Source: Endozoicomonas sp. ISHI1 (GTDB taxonomy: Bacteria > Pseudomonadota > Gammaproteobacteria > Pseudomonadales > Endozoicomonadaceae). From it: a stretch of 64,000 nucleotides of DNA. A program made the translations under genes and the position numbers. Numbering within the stretch: the stretch's first letter is position 1; the number at the start of each line of letters is the position of its first letter. A model generated the notes under the pieces. That model was not told the origin of the DNA. It ran no database searches and saw only the letters and a program-made list of their open reading frames with translations. The stretch spans positions 99,607 through 163,606 of the forward strand of contig NZ_JAGRPU010000008.1 of NCBI RefSeq assembly GCF_024606225.1, in the 5' to 3' direction. Positions 39,710 to 50,310 of this stretch are shown here, one piece after another.

Positions 39710-41236
39710 TTAGTTTCGCTCCCCCGCTTGCTTCTGATTGTTGGAGGCGGCAGACAGACCTGTCTGGGCCATGGCAACGGCTTTAAAAAGGGCCCGACCC
39801 TTATTCATGGTTTCTTTCCATTCCATCTCGGGAATCGAGTCGGCAACAATACCTGCACCGGCTTGTACGTGGAGTTTGCGATCTTTGATCACTGCAGTCC
39901 GAATGGCAATAGCTGTATCCATGTTGCCGTTCCATGCCAGATAACCCACCGCTCCGCCATATACCCCGCGCTTGACAGGTTCCAGTTGATCAATAATTTC
40001 CATGGCTCGTACTTTGGGTGCGCCACTGAGTGTACCTGCCGGCAGCGTCGCTTTGAGCACGTCCATGGCGTCCATACCGTCTTTTAACTGACAGGTGACA
40101 TTCGACACTATGTGCATAACATGAGAGTAACGCTCGATGATCATCTTGTCGGTCAGAGCAACACTGCCTGTTTTTGCTACACGGCCAACGTCGTTTCTGC
40201 CCAGATCAATGAGCATCAGGTGTTCTGCCAGTTCTTTGGGGTCATTAAGCAGTTCTTTTTCCAGCGCCTTATCGCGCTCTTCAGTGGCACCGCGTTTGCG
40301 AGTGCCGGCAATAGGTCTGACGGTGACTTCACCGTCTTCAAGTCGTGCAAGAATCTCCGGTGATGAACCTACGACATGAAAATCACCCAGATCCATGTAA
40401 TACATATAGGGGGATGGGTTGGTGCTGCGCAGAGCCCGATAGAGGTTGAGCGGCGAGCTGTCAAAAGGAATGGTCATCCGCTGGGATGGAACCACCTGCA
40501 TAGCGTCTCCAGCCAGGATGTATTCTTTGATGGTTTTTACTGCCGCTTCAAAGGCTTCCTGACCGAAACCGGATTCGAAATCATTTTCCCGTGCAGGGTT
40601 CAGGGAGGCTTGAAACGGTGGCTGCACGTTGGTTGTTTGCAGTCTGCGTACGAGGTCATCCAGACGAAACTCTGCTTTTTCCAGTGCAGAAGGTTCTTCC
40701 GGGTCAGCATGAGTGACCAGAATCAGCTTGCCGCTGAGGTTATCAAATACCACCAATTCGTCAGAAACCATTAACATGATGTCTGGGTTGTTTAGCTCAT
40801 CTTTTGGTGCGGTTTGTTTCAGTCGTTCTTCAATATAGCGGACCGTGTCGTAAGCAAAGTAGCCAACCAGTCCACCGGTAAATCGGGGTAGATCAGGCAG
40901 CTCGGCGACTTTGTAACGTTGTTGAAACTGTTTGATAAACGTCAGTGGATCTTCAGGGTTATATTCCTCAATAATCTGGCCATCGGTTTCCAGTGTTACC
41001 TTGCAGTCAGGGCTGTAACCTGACACCCGGAGTACGGTTCTGCATGGTAGTCCAATCATGGAGTAGCGTCCCCACTTTTCTCCGCCTTCCACGGACTCAA
41101 GCAGGTAAGAGTAGCGACCATTGGCCAGCTTCAGGTAAGTGGTCAACGGTGTGTCCAGGTCCGCCAGGATTTCCCGGATTACAGGAATACGGTTATATCC
41201 TTCGCGGGCCAGACGAGAAAATGCTTCAGGGGTCAT
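39710..41236 (-). CDS. trpE: Anthranilate synthase component I
   Basis: 508 residues. The N-terminal half holds the tryptophan-binding region ([17 protein letters not shown]). The C-terminal half is the chorismate-binding domain with [27 protein letters not shown] and [11 protein letters not shown]. It makes anthranilate from chorismate. First gene of trpE-trpG-trpD-trpC. No leader peptide or attenuator is obvious in the 359 bases upstream. Confidence 0.95.
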   Translation of the reverse strand: MTPEAFSRLAREGYNRIPVIREILADLDTPLTTYLKLANGRYSYLLESVEGGEKWGRYSMIGLPCRTVLRVSGYSPDCKVTLETDGQIIEEYNPEDPLTFIKQFQQRYKVAELPDLPRFTGGLVGYFAYDTVRYIEERLKQTAPKDELNNPDIMLMVSDELVVFDNLSGKLILVTHADPEEPSALEKAEFRLDDLVRRLQTTNVQPPFQASLNPARENDFESGFGQEAFEAAVKTIKEYILAGDAMQVVPSQRMTIPFDSSPLNLYRALRSTNPSPYMYYMDLGDFHVVGSSPEILARLEDGEVTVRPIAGTRKRGATEERDKALEKELLNDPKELAEHLMLIDLGRNDVGRVAKTGSVALTDKMIIERYSHVMHIVSNVTCQLKDGMDAMDVLKATLPAGTLSGAPKVRAMEIIDQLEPVKRGVYGGAVGYLAWNGNMDTAIAIRTAVIKDRKLHVQAGAGIVADSIPEMEWKETMNKGRALFKAVAMAQTGLSAASNNQKQAGERN

Positions 41237-41595
41237 ACTGGCCTCTTTATTATCTGGCTGTTATAAGTAGTGCAAAAAAACGCAGGGTTTTGGCTGAGTT
41301 GGGGTTTTTTTATCAGGCGCAGGGCCAGCCAAACCATCGCCAGAAGGAGAACTTTGAGGCAGGGGCAGAGGACCTTACCGACAGGGCAGTGGCTCTGGTG
41401 TTGATGTATGTCTCTGAATGACGTGCTATCACTGCTGGCTCCGCAATTGTTCTGGGCGCAGTCGTATGAATGAGAGTCGAAGGTTATATGACTGCAAGGG
41501 TTAATGCAAACGCTGAGACTCTGAAATTCTGTCGCCTATTGCTTGTTTCCTGAGCCACAACAGTTTGGTTGTCTGTCGGTGCTCAGGGTGAGCTC
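41237..41595. other. 359-bp intergenic region
   Basis: Between trpE and gph, both minus strand. It should carry the trpE promoter. No Trp-codon leader peptide or clear operator is seen. Confidence 0.4.
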
Positions 41596-42282
41596 TCAGA
41601 GTAGGTCCGTCAAACTATCGACAACACGGTCAGGGTGTGCTGACTCAATAGGTTCACCATGGTTATAGCCATAAGTCAGACCCACTACTTTTACATTGGC
41701 AGCTCTGGCTGCCTTAACATCATTGCTGGAGTCTCCAATCATGAGACTGTTCTGTGTATTGCAGCCAAAGTGTTTCATGGTGTGCTGAAGGGGCATGGGG
41801 TGGGGCTTTTTCTCTTCCAGGCTATCACCACCGACGCTGAGTTCAAAGAAGTGGTCAATGCCCATATGCTGCAACAGTGAATCGGTGAATATTTCAGATT
41901 TATTGGTCACCACAGCCTGCTTGATGCCCGCCTTGTGCACCTGACTGAGGAAGGTGAATACGCCAGGGTAAAGAGCGCTGTGTTGACCTACTTCGACAGT
42001 GTAGTGGTGTTTGAACCTTTCCAGGGCTTTGGCAAAGACGCTCTCTTCCACGACACCGGGTTGATCTCCCATTATGTCATCGGCCAGAGCCCTTTTGACC
42101 AGGGATGAAATACCGTCACCTACCCAGAGTCTGGCCTTTTCATCACCGGCTTCAGGCAGGTTCAGATCTCTCAGCATTTTGTCCAGGGCTATAGTCAGGT
42201 CCGGAGCACTGTCAACCAATGTGCCATCCAGGTCGTACATGATTAACTGAACGGGGCTATCCAGCAATTCAAACAACTTCAT
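41596..42282 (-). CDS. gph: Phosphoglycolate phosphatase
   Basis: 228 residues. The HAD motif I MYDLDGTLVDSAPDL, motif II VTNKSEIF and motif III MIGDSSNDVKAARAANVKVVG are intact. It removes phosphate from 2-phosphoglycolate. It follows rpe, as in many gammaproteobacteria (rpe-gph-trp gene order). Confidence 0.93.
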   Translation of the reverse strand: MKLFELLDSPVQLIMYDLDGTLVDSAPDLTIALDKMLRDLNLPEAGDEKARLWVGDGISSLVKRALADDIMGDQPGVVEESVFAKALERFKHHYTVEVGQHSALYPGVFTFLSQVHKAGIKQAVVTNKSEIFTDSLLQHMGIDHFFELSVGGDSLEEKKPHPMPLQHTMKHFGCNTQNSLMIGDSSNDVKAARAANVKVVGLTYGYNHGEPIESAHPDRVVDSLTDLL

Positions 42283-42452
42283 TATTTTCAGATATCCAGA
42301 GGGGGAATTAAAAGACAGTGAGATTATAGGAAGATTCCGGTCGAGATTGACAGACTAACATCAATTCGACCAGCAATAGCATCATGCTAGCTTCTGCAAT
42401 GCATGAGACTTTGGAGTAGGGTCGCAACTGACTCTACTCCGGAATAGTTGAC

Positions 42453-43130
42453 TCAGAGGGGCTCTGCTTTGGAAAGCTCTGCACGCATTTGACCGATAAT
42501 GTCCTTGTAATTATCAGCATTGAAAATGGCTGAACCCGCAACGAAAGCATCTGCACCGGCTTCAGCGATCTGGCGGATGTTTTGTACACCAACGCCGCCG
42601 TCTACTTCCAGACGAATATCTAGCCCACTGTCGTCAATAATTCTGCGAACATGGCGCAGTTTGCGCAACGTGGAAGGAATGAATTTTTGGCCACCAAAGC
42701 CCGGGTTTACGGACATCAGCAGAATCATATCCAGTTTGTCGATCACGTATTCAATGACATCGGGAGAGGTCGCTGGGTTCAATACCAGGCCGGCCTTGCA
42801 ACCGCCTTCACGAATCATCTGCAGGCTGCGATCAATGTGATCTGAAGCTTCAGGGTGGAAGGTGATCATGCTGGCACCGGCTTCAATAAAATCACCGATA
42901 ATGCGGTCTACCGGGCTAACCATCAGGTGGACATCAATGGGTGCGGTGACACCATGTTTTCTCAGGGCTTTGCAAACCATGGGCCCAATGGTCAGGTTGG
43001 GAACGTAATGGTTATCCATGACATCAAAGTGTACCCAGTCAGCTCCGGCAGCAATGACGTTGTCCACTTCTTCTCCCAGACGGGCAAAGTCGGCTGAAAG
43101 AATGCTCGGGGCGATAATAAAGTCACGCAT
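42453..43130 (-). CDS. rpe: Ribulose-phosphate 3-epimerase
   Basis: 225 residues. [63 protein letters not shown] and [12 protein letters not shown] are the complete motif set. It interconverts ribulose-5-P and xylulose-5-P in the pentose phosphate pathway. Gap of 170 bases to gph. Confidence 0.96.
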   Translation of the reverse strand: MRDFIIAPSILSADFARLGEEVDNVIAAGADWVHFDVMDNHYVPNLTIGPMVCKALRKHGVTAPIDVHLMVSPVDRIIGDFIEAGASMITFHPEASDHIDRSLQMIREGGCKAGLVLNPATSPDVIEYVIDKLDMILLMSVNPGFGGQKFIPSTLRKLRHVRRIIDDSGLDIRLEVDGGVGVQNIRQIAEAGADAFVAGSAIFNADNYKDIIGQMRAELSKAEPL

Positions 43131-43456
43131 GTTTTGGTTTCCGGTGAGTTCCGATCAGAAATGAGGGGGATTTTAGACTTTTGCCTGACTGATGTCAGTT
43201 CTTTAAAGATTTATGCAACCAACTCATTAAGAGCCTCTACTTATTTCTCATTGGAATCGAGAATCAAGGACAAGTACTTCAAAAAAGTATTTACCTTCAA
43301 GTCACAGGACTGACTAACTTAAATCCTGTTTCCAAAATGAGTGTTTGGCTTTGAGGTATTTTGGTCTCCTGCTTATTGATAGAGGCTGGCTGAGAAGCGG
43401 GTTCCTACCGATTTGCAGAGTGTTTGTCTGTATACCCGGTTTTTTTAAAGGTGCTC

Positions 43457-44374
43457 ATGCGTTTCACTAAGGTTATAAAAAACTTTTTCCTTTCCCCGAT
43501 GGTGTTGTCATGCCTGATTGTGGGGCAAGTGGCCAATGGTCAAATAGACGATAGTCTTACTGACAGCCAAAAGTCGTCACCTGTCGCTGCTGCGCTTGAC
43601 TCTGGAACTGGTTGTCCTCGCGGCCAGATCTGTACCGGCAATGTTGTACTGGTTGGCATGCAGACTGATATGAGTTCGTGGAATAGATACGTGATCAAAA
43701 CCAGTGTTGTGGTTGCAAATGACGCATCTGATCTGAGCAAAGGTTACCGCCGCGTGCATACGGGAGGGGCAGACTTTCAGGGCTTTTACTATCGGGTAAA
43801 GCCCGGTAAAACTTATTATTTCAAGGCTACCTACCTCACAATGGATAAAAGTGAAGGTCGCAGGGTGCGATTCACCGAGTCTTTTTATTACAAATCCAGA
43901 GGTGATGCACTCAATCCGGGTGGCTCCGGTGATGAAGGGCCGATATTACCCGCAGAGGCCAAAGCGATGGGGCTTCCATCCATACCAAAATGCCGGAGTG
44001 TCCTATCTCCGGCACAATTCTGTACCAATCTGGTGGTGCACATCTTCTGGGATAACGATCTTGGTCACGGCAAACGTGTACTTGATATTGACCTTTACGT
44101 TGATAATCAACACGTCAAACACGGCCATGGGTCTCATTACAGAGGTGGAGGGCAATTCAAGGACTTCTTCTATGTACTTCCGCATTCGAAGTACGTCGGA
44201 ATACCGGTGAGTTTTATGGTTAGGTGGCGTATTTTGGAGCAGGAAGAATCATGCGCTTCTTACTTTGAAAATTCTCAAACATTGGAGAATAGATATACAC
44301 CGGGATGGGCCTTTGCGTGTAAATCGTACGATTCCTGGGAGAAGTGCCAGTATCGCTGGGAAGATTTACAGTAA
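43457..44374 (+). CDS. Secreted protein of unknown function with two related domains
   Basis: 305 residues from the ATG at 43457, with AAGG six bases upstream. A signal peptide (FFLSPMVLSCLIVGQVANG) is followed by two halves that look alike. Half one has CTGNVVLVGMQ, GYRRVHTGGADFQGFYYRV and KPGKTYYFKATY. Half two has CTNLVVHIFWDND, HGSHYRGGGQFKDFFYVL and SKYVGIPVSFMV. Each starts at a Cys after a Cys-containing turn, and there are about seven Cys in the mature protein. It looks like an extracellular beta-sandwich repeat. I recognise no family. Confidence 0.6.
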   Translation: MRFTKVIKNFFLSPMVLSCLIVGQVANGQIDDSLTDSQKSSPVAAALDSGTGCPRGQICTGNVVLVGMQTDMSSWNRYVIKTSVVVANDASDLSKGYRRVHTGGADFQGFYYRVKPGKTYYFKATYLTMDKSEGRRVRFTESFYYKSRGDALNPGGSGDEGPILPAEAKAMGLPSIPKCRSVLSPAQFCTNLVVHIFWDNDLGHGKRVLDIDLYVDNQHVKHGHGSHYRGGGQFKDFFYVLPHSKYVGIPVSFMVRWRILEQEESCASYFENSQTLENRYTPGWAFACKSYDSWEKCQYRWEDLQ

Positions 44375-44468
44375 CTGGCCTTACTAACAAGGTGTCTTGA
44401 GGTCTCAGGCTGCTTTACATTAGTCGGGTGTCAGTAAGGCTGACACCCTGAGCAAGAATTATTAAGAA

Positions 44469-45500
44469 TCAGGGGGCAGGGTTAGGTTGCAGGGTGTGGA
44501 TAGTTTCAATTTCTTCCAGTAAGGAGGCTGATAGCTGTAATTCACTGGATGCGAGATTGCTCTCTAGTTGTTCCAGGTTAGTTGCTCCAATAATGTTACT
44601 GGTCAGGAAGGGGCGGGAGGTGACAAATGCCAGTGCCATCTGCGCAGGATTCAGGCCCGAATTTTTTGCCAGCTGGACATAGGCTTCTATAGCCCTGCGA
44701 GACTCAGGTGAGTCATAACGCTGGTATTGCGGGTACAGCGTCAGCCGAGCGTTTTCGGGTCGGGCACCGTCTATATACTTACCCGAGAGAGCGCCAAATG
44801 CCAGTGGTGAATATGCCAGTAGACCGACCTGCTCGCGGTGGGCTATTTCAGCAAGACCTACCTCAAAAGAGCGGTTTAGAAGGTTGTAAGGGTTTTGAAT
44901 GCTGACAGCCCTTGGTCGTTGCTTTTCAGCGCTGATACGGAGGTGCTCCATAACGCCCCAGGGGGTTTCATTGGAAAGGCCATAATGTCTTATCTTGCCT
45001 GCCTTAACCAGTTCATCCAGGGCTGAAAGTGTTTCTTCAATGGGTGTGCCATCAAATCCATCCTGATGGGCGTAGCCGAGCTTTCCAAAGAAGTTGGTGT
45101 TGCGGTCAGGCCAATGCAGCTGATAAAGGTCAATGGCTTCGACGCCCAGTCGTTTCAGACTGCCATCAATAGCCTTGTGGATATGCTCCGGTGTCAACAT
45201 TCGGCCGCCATCTATGTAAGACAGGCCGGGGCCGCAGACCTTGGTGGCAATAACCAGATCGTTGTGTTTACCACGCTGCTTCAGCCAGTTCCCGATGATA
45301 GACTCTGTGTGGGAATAAGTTTCTTCCCTGGCCGGTACCGGATACATTTCAGCAGTGTCAATAAAATTGACACCATATTCCACAGCTCGATCCAGTTGAG
45401 CAAAGGCTTCCTGTTGCGTATTTTGCTCGCCCCAGGTCATGGTGCCGAGGCAAAGCGTGCTGACACTGATATCGGTACGCCCCAGTTTTCTATATTCCAT
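44469..45500 (-). CDS. tas: NADP(H)-dependent aldo/keto reductase (Tas-like)
   Basis: 343 residues from the ATG at 45500 (MEYRKLGRTDISVSTLCLG). Catalytic Asp and Tyr of FIDTAEMY, Lys of VIATKVCG and His of YQLHWPDR are present, and SIQNPYNLLNRSFE and LAYSPLAFGALSGKY fit Tas. The in vivo substrate is unknown. Confidence 0.85.
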   Translation of the reverse strand: MEYRKLGRTDISVSTLCLGTMTWGEQNTQQEAFAQLDRAVEYGVNFIDTAEMYPVPAREETYSHTESIIGNWLKQRGKHNDLVIATKVCGPGLSYIDGGRMLTPEHIHKAIDGSLKRLGVEAIDLYQLHWPDRNTNFFGKLGYAHQDGFDGTPIEETLSALDELVKAGKIRHYGLSNETPWGVMEHLRISAEKQRPRAVSIQNPYNLLNRSFEVGLAEIAHREQVGLLAYSPLAFGALSGKYIDGARPENARLTLYPQYQRYDSPESRRAIEAYVQLAKNSGLNPAQMALAFVTSRPFLTSNIIGATNLEQLESNLASSELQLSASLLEEIETIHTLQPNPAP

Positions 45501-45628
45501 TGAAATCAAGCTCCAGAGGTTTCAGCTCAATGGCAGGATAACTCCTGATTTAGAGTGTTCACAAGGGCATTTGCAGATTATTTATAGCAATGACTAAGCA
45601 GGAATCATCAAATGTTTCAGAAAGGGGT

Positions 45629-45655
45629 TTCATTCCTGTAAACAGGCGATATAAT
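45629..45655 (+). promoter_or_regulatory. Possible rplM promoter
   Basis: TATAAT at 45650-45655 with a weak -35 TTTCAT 16 bases upstream. It is about 150 bases before the rplM start, which leaves a leader for regulation by L13. Confidence 0.35.
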
Positions 45656-45802
45656 ACCGCTCCCGTTTCCCAATTGAGCGCCCATGTTTGAACAGGTCGT
45701 TGCCGGAGCTATTAGCCTTGCTTCGATCCCTGATCAGTTCCCTGAGAAGGGCGGCCAAGTAAGAACAGGTATTGCGTGAGCGATACTACTGAGGCGAATT
45801 TA

Positions 45803-46231
45803 ATGAAAACTTTTAGTGCAAAACCAGAAACCGTAAAACGTGACTGGTTCGTGGTCGACGCTGAAGGCAAGACCTTGGGTCGTCTGGCTACCGAAATTGC
45901 AACCCGTCTGCGCGGCAAGCATAAGCCAGAATACACTCCTCACGTTGACACAGGCGATTACATCGTTGTTGTTAATGCAGAGAAGGTCCATGTTACTGGT
46001 CGTAAAGCGTCTGACAAGATGTATTACCGTCACACTGGCTTCCCTGGTGGTCTGCGCTCTGCCAGCTTCGAAAAGCTGATTGCGCACAAGCCGGAAATGG
46101 TCATCGAGAAAGCTGTTAAAGGCATGCTGCCAAAAGGCCCTCTGGGTCGCGATATGTATCGTAAACTGAAAGTTTACGCCGGTACTGAGCATCCGCATGC
46201 TGCTCAACAGCCACAGAAACTGGACATTTAA
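45803..46231 (+). CDS. rplM: 50S ribosomal protein L13
   Basis: 142 residues from the ATG at 45803 ([20 protein letters not shown]), with GAGG nine bases upstream. [29 protein letters not shown] and [11 protein letters not shown] are typical. Cotranscribed with rpsI 12 bases downstream. Confidence 0.97.
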   Translation: MKTFSAKPETVKRDWFVVDAEGKTLGRLATEIATRLRGKHKPEYTPHVDTGDYIVVVNAEKVHVTGRKASDKMYYRHTGFPGGLRSASFEKLIAHKPEMVIEKAVKGMLPKGPLGRDMYRKLKVYAGTEHPHAAQQPQKLDI

Positions 46232-46243
46232 TCGGGGGTAGAC

Positions 46244-46636
46244 ATGTCAGTGACTCAATACTACGGTACCGGACGTCGTAAGTCTTCTACCGCTCGCGTT
46301 TTTCTGAAATCTGGTTCTGGCATCATTTCTGTCAATGGCCGTAGTCTGGACGAATACTTCGGTCGTGAGACTGCTCGTATGGTTGTTCGTCAGCCTCTGG
46401 AACTGACCGAACTGCTGGAAAAATTTGACATCAAAATCACCGTTAACGGTGGTGGTGGTTCCGGTCAGGCCGGCGCTATCCGTCACGGTATCACCCGTGC
46501 GTTGATCCAGTACGATGAGAGCCTGCGTTCTCCTCTGCGTAAAGCTGGCTACGTGACTCGTGATGCTCGTGAAGTTGAACGTAAAAAAGTGGGTCTGCGC
46601 AAAGCGCGTAAGCGTCCACAATTCTCCAAGCGTTGA
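46244..46636 (+). CDS. rpsI: 30S ribosomal protein S9
   Basis: 130 residues, starts [19 protein letters not shown] and ends [12 protein letters not shown], the conserved C-terminal tail that reaches the P-site tRNA. Follows rplM as usual. Confidence 0.97.
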   Translation: MSVTQYYGTGRRKSSTARVFLKSGSGIISVNGRSLDEYFGRETARMVVRQPLELTELLEKFDIKITVNGGGGSGQAGAIRHGITRALIQYDESLRSPLRKAGYVTRDAREVERKKVGLRKARKRPQFSKR

Positions 46637-46671
46637 TGTCGCTGGCGTCTGTTATCAGGCGCTGCACAAAG

Positions 46672-46697
46672 TGCCCGCTTTATGCGGGCATTTTTTT
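46672..46697 (+). terminator. Terminator of rplM-rpsI
   Basis: TGCCCGC-TTTAT-GCGGGCA followed by TTTTTTT, 36 bases after the rpsI stop. Confidence 0.85.
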
Positions 46698-47120
46698 GGG
46701 TGGAAAAAATATCGAGATCTATGCGGCTGGTGATGTTTTCTCATCCTGACAGGAAGTAGGTTGTATAAAAAGTAAACTTAATCAGTGTTTGCTTTGTGGC
46801 AAGACAGTATGGGTATGAAATGCCGGTATGTGCTGATGAACAATGATGCGAGCTGGAGCGCTTGTGGTGGTTGGTTTTGTTTCTGAGGTACAGGAAAACT
46901 TCATGTAAGGCTTTTGTATAGAAACTAAAACCAGTATCATTACGCCTTGCTGCTTAGGTGGGACAAATAATCAGACAAAGCTTTGATAGGGGGGCGAGGG
47001 AAAGGTCATTTGAAGGTTTTTCTCTTATAAGAGACGCGACTCTTGTACTCCCTGCTAATATCCCACCCGTGAATTAAAAGAAGTTTTTGGGCATTTGCCT
47101 GGATGGGGAGAGTAGGTTAA
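46698..47120. other. 423-bp region upstream of petA
   Basis: It must hold the petABC promoter. A small palindromic word GAGACGCGACTC lies at 47032-47043. I see no gene and no convincing -35/-10 pair. Confidence 0.35.
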
Positions 47121-47714
47121 ATGAGTGACAACGGCGTAAATAACAGCCGGCGCCGCTTTCTCGTGGCTGCGACTTCGGTGGTGGGGGCCGCCGGGGCCGT
47201 TGGGGTCGCTACACCTTTTATCAAGTCATGGAATCCCAGTGCCAAAGCAAAGGCTGCTGGTGCTCCTGTGAAGGTGAACCTCAGCAAGTTGGAGCCGGGA
47301 CAGCAGATTGTAGTTGAGTGGCGAGGTAAACCTGTGTTTGTGGTAAGACGAACTCAGGCCATGCTGGATAATATCCGGTCTCTGGATGACAAGTTGAGAG
47401 ACCCCGGGTCCGAGAAATCAGAACAGCCCGCGTACGCAGCAAATGAGTACCGATCCGTGAAGGATGAATACCTGATTCTGGTTGGTCTTTGCACCCATCT
47501 CGGGTGTTCACCCAAATACATGCCTGAAGTCAAGCCGATGGAATTTGACCCTGAATGGAAAGGTGGTTACCACTGTCCATGTCATGGTTCCAAGTTTGAT
47601 CTGGCCGGTCGTGTATTCAAGGGAGTGCCTGCGCCCACCAATCTGGAAGTGCCTCCTTATACCTTTGAGAGCGACACAGTGATCATTGTCGGCCAAGATG
47701 AGGAGAATGCGTAA
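47121..47714 (+). CDS. petA: Ubiquinol-cytochrome c reductase Rieske iron-sulfur subunit
   Basis: 197 residues. A Tat-type N-terminal anchor (NNSRRRFLVAATSVVGAAGA) and the two Rieske motifs CTHLGC and CPCHGSKFD that hold the 2Fe-2S cluster. It passes electrons from ubiquinol to cytochrome c1 in the bc1 complex. Its stop overlaps the petB ATG by one base. Confidence 0.96.
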   Translation: MSDNGVNNSRRRFLVAATSVVGAAGAVGVATPFIKSWNPSAKAKAAGAPVKVNLSKLEPGQQIVVEWRGKPVFVVRRTQAMLDNIRSLDDKLRDPGSEKSEQPAYAANEYRSVKDEYLILVGLCTHLGCSPKYMPEVKPMEFDPEWKGGYHCPCHGSKFDLAGRVFKGVPAPTNLEVPPYTFESDTVIIVGQDEENA

Positions 47715-48946
47715 TGGGTAACTTCATGGATTGGCTCAATGCCAGGCTACCTGTCACCCAGGTCTGGGAAGATCATCTCAGTAAGTACTACGCACCAAAG
47801 AACTTTAACTTCTGGTATTTCTTCGGCTCTCTGGCGTTGCTGGTTCTGGTTAACCAGTTACTGACCGGTATCTGGCTGACCATGAGTTATGTGCCCAGTG
47901 CAGAGCAGGCCTTTGCTTCTGTTGAATATATCATGCGTGATGTGGAATATGGTTGGCTGATTCGCTACATGCACTCTACTGGCGCCTCGTTCTTCTTTAT
48001 TGTTGTCTACCTTCACATGTTCCGAGGTCTGATCTATGGCTCTTACCGTGCTCCAAGGGAGCTGGTATGGATCTTTGGTATGGCAATTTACCTGGCGCTG
48101 ATGGCTGAAGCCTTCATGGGTTATCTGCTGCCATGGGGGCAGATGTCTTACTGGGGTGCACAGGTTATCATCTCCCTGTTCGGTGCTATCCCTGTCATTG
48201 GTCCAGACCTTCAGCAGTGGATACGTGGGGACTTCCTGATCTCCGGCATCACTCTGAACCGTTTCTTTGCCCTGCACGTTGTGGCTCTGCCTATCGTTAT
48301 TCTGGGGCTGGTGGTTTTGCACATCATTGCCCTGCACGAAGTGGGTTCCAATAACCCGGACGGCGTTGAAATCAAGAAGCTGAAAGACAAGAACGGCGTG
48401 CCTCTGGACGGTATTCCTTTCCACCCTTACTACACCGTGAAAGACCTGGTAGGGGTGGCAGTCTTCCTGTTTGTTTTCTGCAGTGTCATGTTCTTCTTCC
48501 CGGAAATGGGTGGTTACTTCCTGGAGTACGCCAACTTTGAACAGGCCGACGCGCTGAAGACTCCGGCGCATATTGCTCCGGTATGGTACTTCGGAGCGTT
48601 CTACTCGATCCTGCGTGCAATCACTTTTGATATAGGCCCGATCGACTCCAAGCTCGGTGGTGTCATCATGATGGGGGCAGCGATTGCTATCCTGTTTGTC
48701 CTGCCATGGCTGGATCGAAGCCCGGTTAGATCTTGGCGCTACAAGGGTGTTATCAGTAAAGTTGGCATCTTCCTGTTTGCTATTGTCTTTGCGGTGCTGA
48801 CCTGGTTGGGAACTCAGCCTGCGACAGTGACTTACACGTTGATTGCACAGCTTTGTACCCTGTTTTACTTTGCATTCTTCCTGTTAATGCCGTTTTACAC
48901 ACGATGGGAAAAAACCAAACCCGTACCGGAGAGAGTGACCGGATAA
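47714..48946 (+). CDS. petB: Cytochrome b of the bc1 complex
   Basis: 410 residues, at least eight membrane helices. Haem b ligands are the His of MHSTGASFFFIVVYLHMFRG and HVVALPIVILGLVVLHIIALH. The quinol-oxidation motif reads PVWY in IAPVWYFGAFYS, the usual PEWY being changed at Glu to Val. It forms the membrane core of the complex. Confidence 0.95.
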   Translation: MGNFMDWLNARLPVTQVWEDHLSKYYAPKNFNFWYFFGSLALLVLVNQLLTGIWLTMSYVPSAEQAFASVEYIMRDVEYGWLIRYMHSTGASFFFIVVYLHMFRGLIYGSYRAPRELVWIFGMAIYLALMAEAFMGYLLPWGQMSYWGAQVIISLFGAIPVIGPDLQQWIRGDFLISGITLNRFFALHVVALPIVILGLVVLHIIALHEVGSNNPDGVEIKKLKDKNGVPLDGIPFHPYYTVKDLVGVAVFLFVFCSVMFFFPEMGGYFLEYANFEQADALKTPAHIAPVWYFGAFYSILRAITFDIGPIDSKLGGVIMMGAAIAILFVLPWLDRSPVRSWRYKGVISKVGIFLFAIVFAVLTWLGTQPATVTYTLIAQLCTLFYFAFFLLMPFYTRWEKTKPVPERVTG

Positions 48947-49701
48947 TGAAAAAAACAATAATTACCTTGTTATTTTCGCTGGTCCCTGTGCTTGGATTTG
49001 CGGCTGGTGGTTCAGATTACCCTCTGGACCCGATTGAGACTGATCATTCTGACAAGGCATCGCTGCAGCGTGGAGCCATGTATTACCAGAACTTCTGTGC
49101 AGGTTGCCATGCGACCCAGTTCCAGCGTTACGAGCGAGTAGCTGATGATATTGGCATTCCACACGACCTGATGATGGAAAATCTGGTACCAAAGTCTGCC
49201 AAGATCGGTGATTTAATGACGAACGGTATGCGAAAGGATGAAGCCAAGGTATGGTTTGGTGCTGCGCCACCGGATCTGACCATGGTCACCCGTGTGCGTG
49301 GTGAAGACTGGGTCTACACCTACCTGCGTACTTTCTACGAAGATCCAAAGCGTCCATGGGGTGTCAATAATAAGGTCTTCCCGGACGTGGGTATGCCTCA
49401 TGTTCTGATGGAGCTTCAGGGTGTTCAGATTGATAGCTGCCAGGGCTCAAGCCCAATTGAGCGAGACCCTCTGACCGGTGAAAAGATTTGCGGACTGACC
49501 GTGGATTCTGAGCGAAAAGGCTCCATGACTCCGGCGCAATACGACCAGGCGATGTATGACTTAACCAACTTTTTGTCATACTCCGCTGAGCCAGTGAAGC
49601 AAAAGCGCCAGCAGCTGGGTATCTACGTCCTGCTGTTCCTCGTTCTGCTCTTCATCGTAGCTCTGCTGCTCAAGCGTGAATACTGGAAAGATATTCACTG
49701 A
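48946..49701 (+). CDS. petC: Cytochrome c1 of the bc1 complex
   Basis: 251 residues from the ATG overlapping the petB stop. A signal peptide, haem motif FCAGCHATQF, the axial Met in NKVFPDVGMPHVL and a C-terminal membrane anchor (YVLLFLVLLFIVALLLKREY). It takes electrons from the Rieske protein in the periplasm. Confidence 0.96.
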   Translation: MKKTIITLLFSLVPVLGFAAGGSDYPLDPIETDHSDKASLQRGAMYYQNFCAGCHATQFQRYERVADDIGIPHDLMMENLVPKSAKIGDLMTNGMRKDEAKVWFGAAPPDLTMVTRVRGEDWVYTYLRTFYEDPKRPWGVNNKVFPDVGMPHVLMELQGVQIDSCQGSSPIERDPLTGEKICGLTVDSERKGSMTPAQYDQAMYDLTNFLSYSAEPVKQKRQQLGIYVLLFLVLLFIVALLLKREYWKDIH

Positions 49702-49720
49702 TTGACAGTCTGTAAGAATA

Positions 49721-49757
49721 AAAAAGCCCATGTCAGGGTGTCTGGCATGGGCTTTTT
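49721..49757. terminator. Bidirectional terminator between petC and aroK
   Basis: AAAAAGCCCATG, a 13-base loop, then CATGGGCTTTTT. A and T runs on both sides suit the convergent genes. Confidence 0.85.
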
Positions 49758-49794
49758 GTTATCTGCTGTTTTCCCTTGCTGATGGTTGCGGGGA

Positions 49795-50310
49795 CTAGTC
49801 TGCTTGGAGAAAAGGCTTGACCCGGTCAATGATTTCCAGTGCCAGAGAGTCCTGACAAGATGTTCGACAATCAATGGTCACATCAGCATATTTTTTGTAC
49901 AGCATCACCCGCTCTTCAAACAGATCTTCAATGGTCTGATCTTCAGCGCGAGCGATGCCTCGTGTGTCAAAGTTATGAATGCGCTCACGAATCTGCTCCA
50001 GATCCAGATCCAGAAAGACGATGATCGATTCTTCGGCAAGATGTTTCATGGCGGCGTCGCTGTAGACGGCTGAGCCTCCTGTAGCAATGATATGCCGCCT
50101 GAGATTAACCTTGAGCAGTTCTGCTTCTTCAATGTTTCTAAGAGACATATAGCCTGATTGATCAACAATATCCTGCAGGGTTTTCTGTTGGCTGATCTGT
50201 ATCAATACATCGGTATCAAGAAAGCCAAAGGCCAGATCTTTGGCCAGAATGATACCGATGGTGCTTTTTCCTGCACCAGGCATACCGATCAGTGTGATAT
50301 TGGTTTTCAT
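49795..50310 (-). CDS. aroK: Shikimate kinase-family protein
   Basis: 171 residues from the ATG at 50310. P-loop LIGMPGAGKSTIG, shikimate-site FLDTDVLIQ, RRHIIATGGSAVY and the lid region FDTRGIAR. Shikimate kinases normally have a GxWGxGKS/T loop and R-G-R in the lid; this one has GMPGAGKST and TRGIAR and is a divergent member. It may phosphorylate shikimate or another small alcohol. It is not next to aroB. Confidence 0.7.
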   Translation of the reverse strand: MKTNITLIGMPGAGKSTIGIILAKDLAFGFLDTDVLIQISQQKTLQDIVDQSGYMSLRNIEEAELLKVNLRRHIIATGGSAVYSDAAMKHLAEESIIVFLDLDLEQIRERIHNFDTRGIARAEDQTIEDLFEERVMLYKKYADVTIDCRTSCQDSLALEIIDRVKPFLQAD

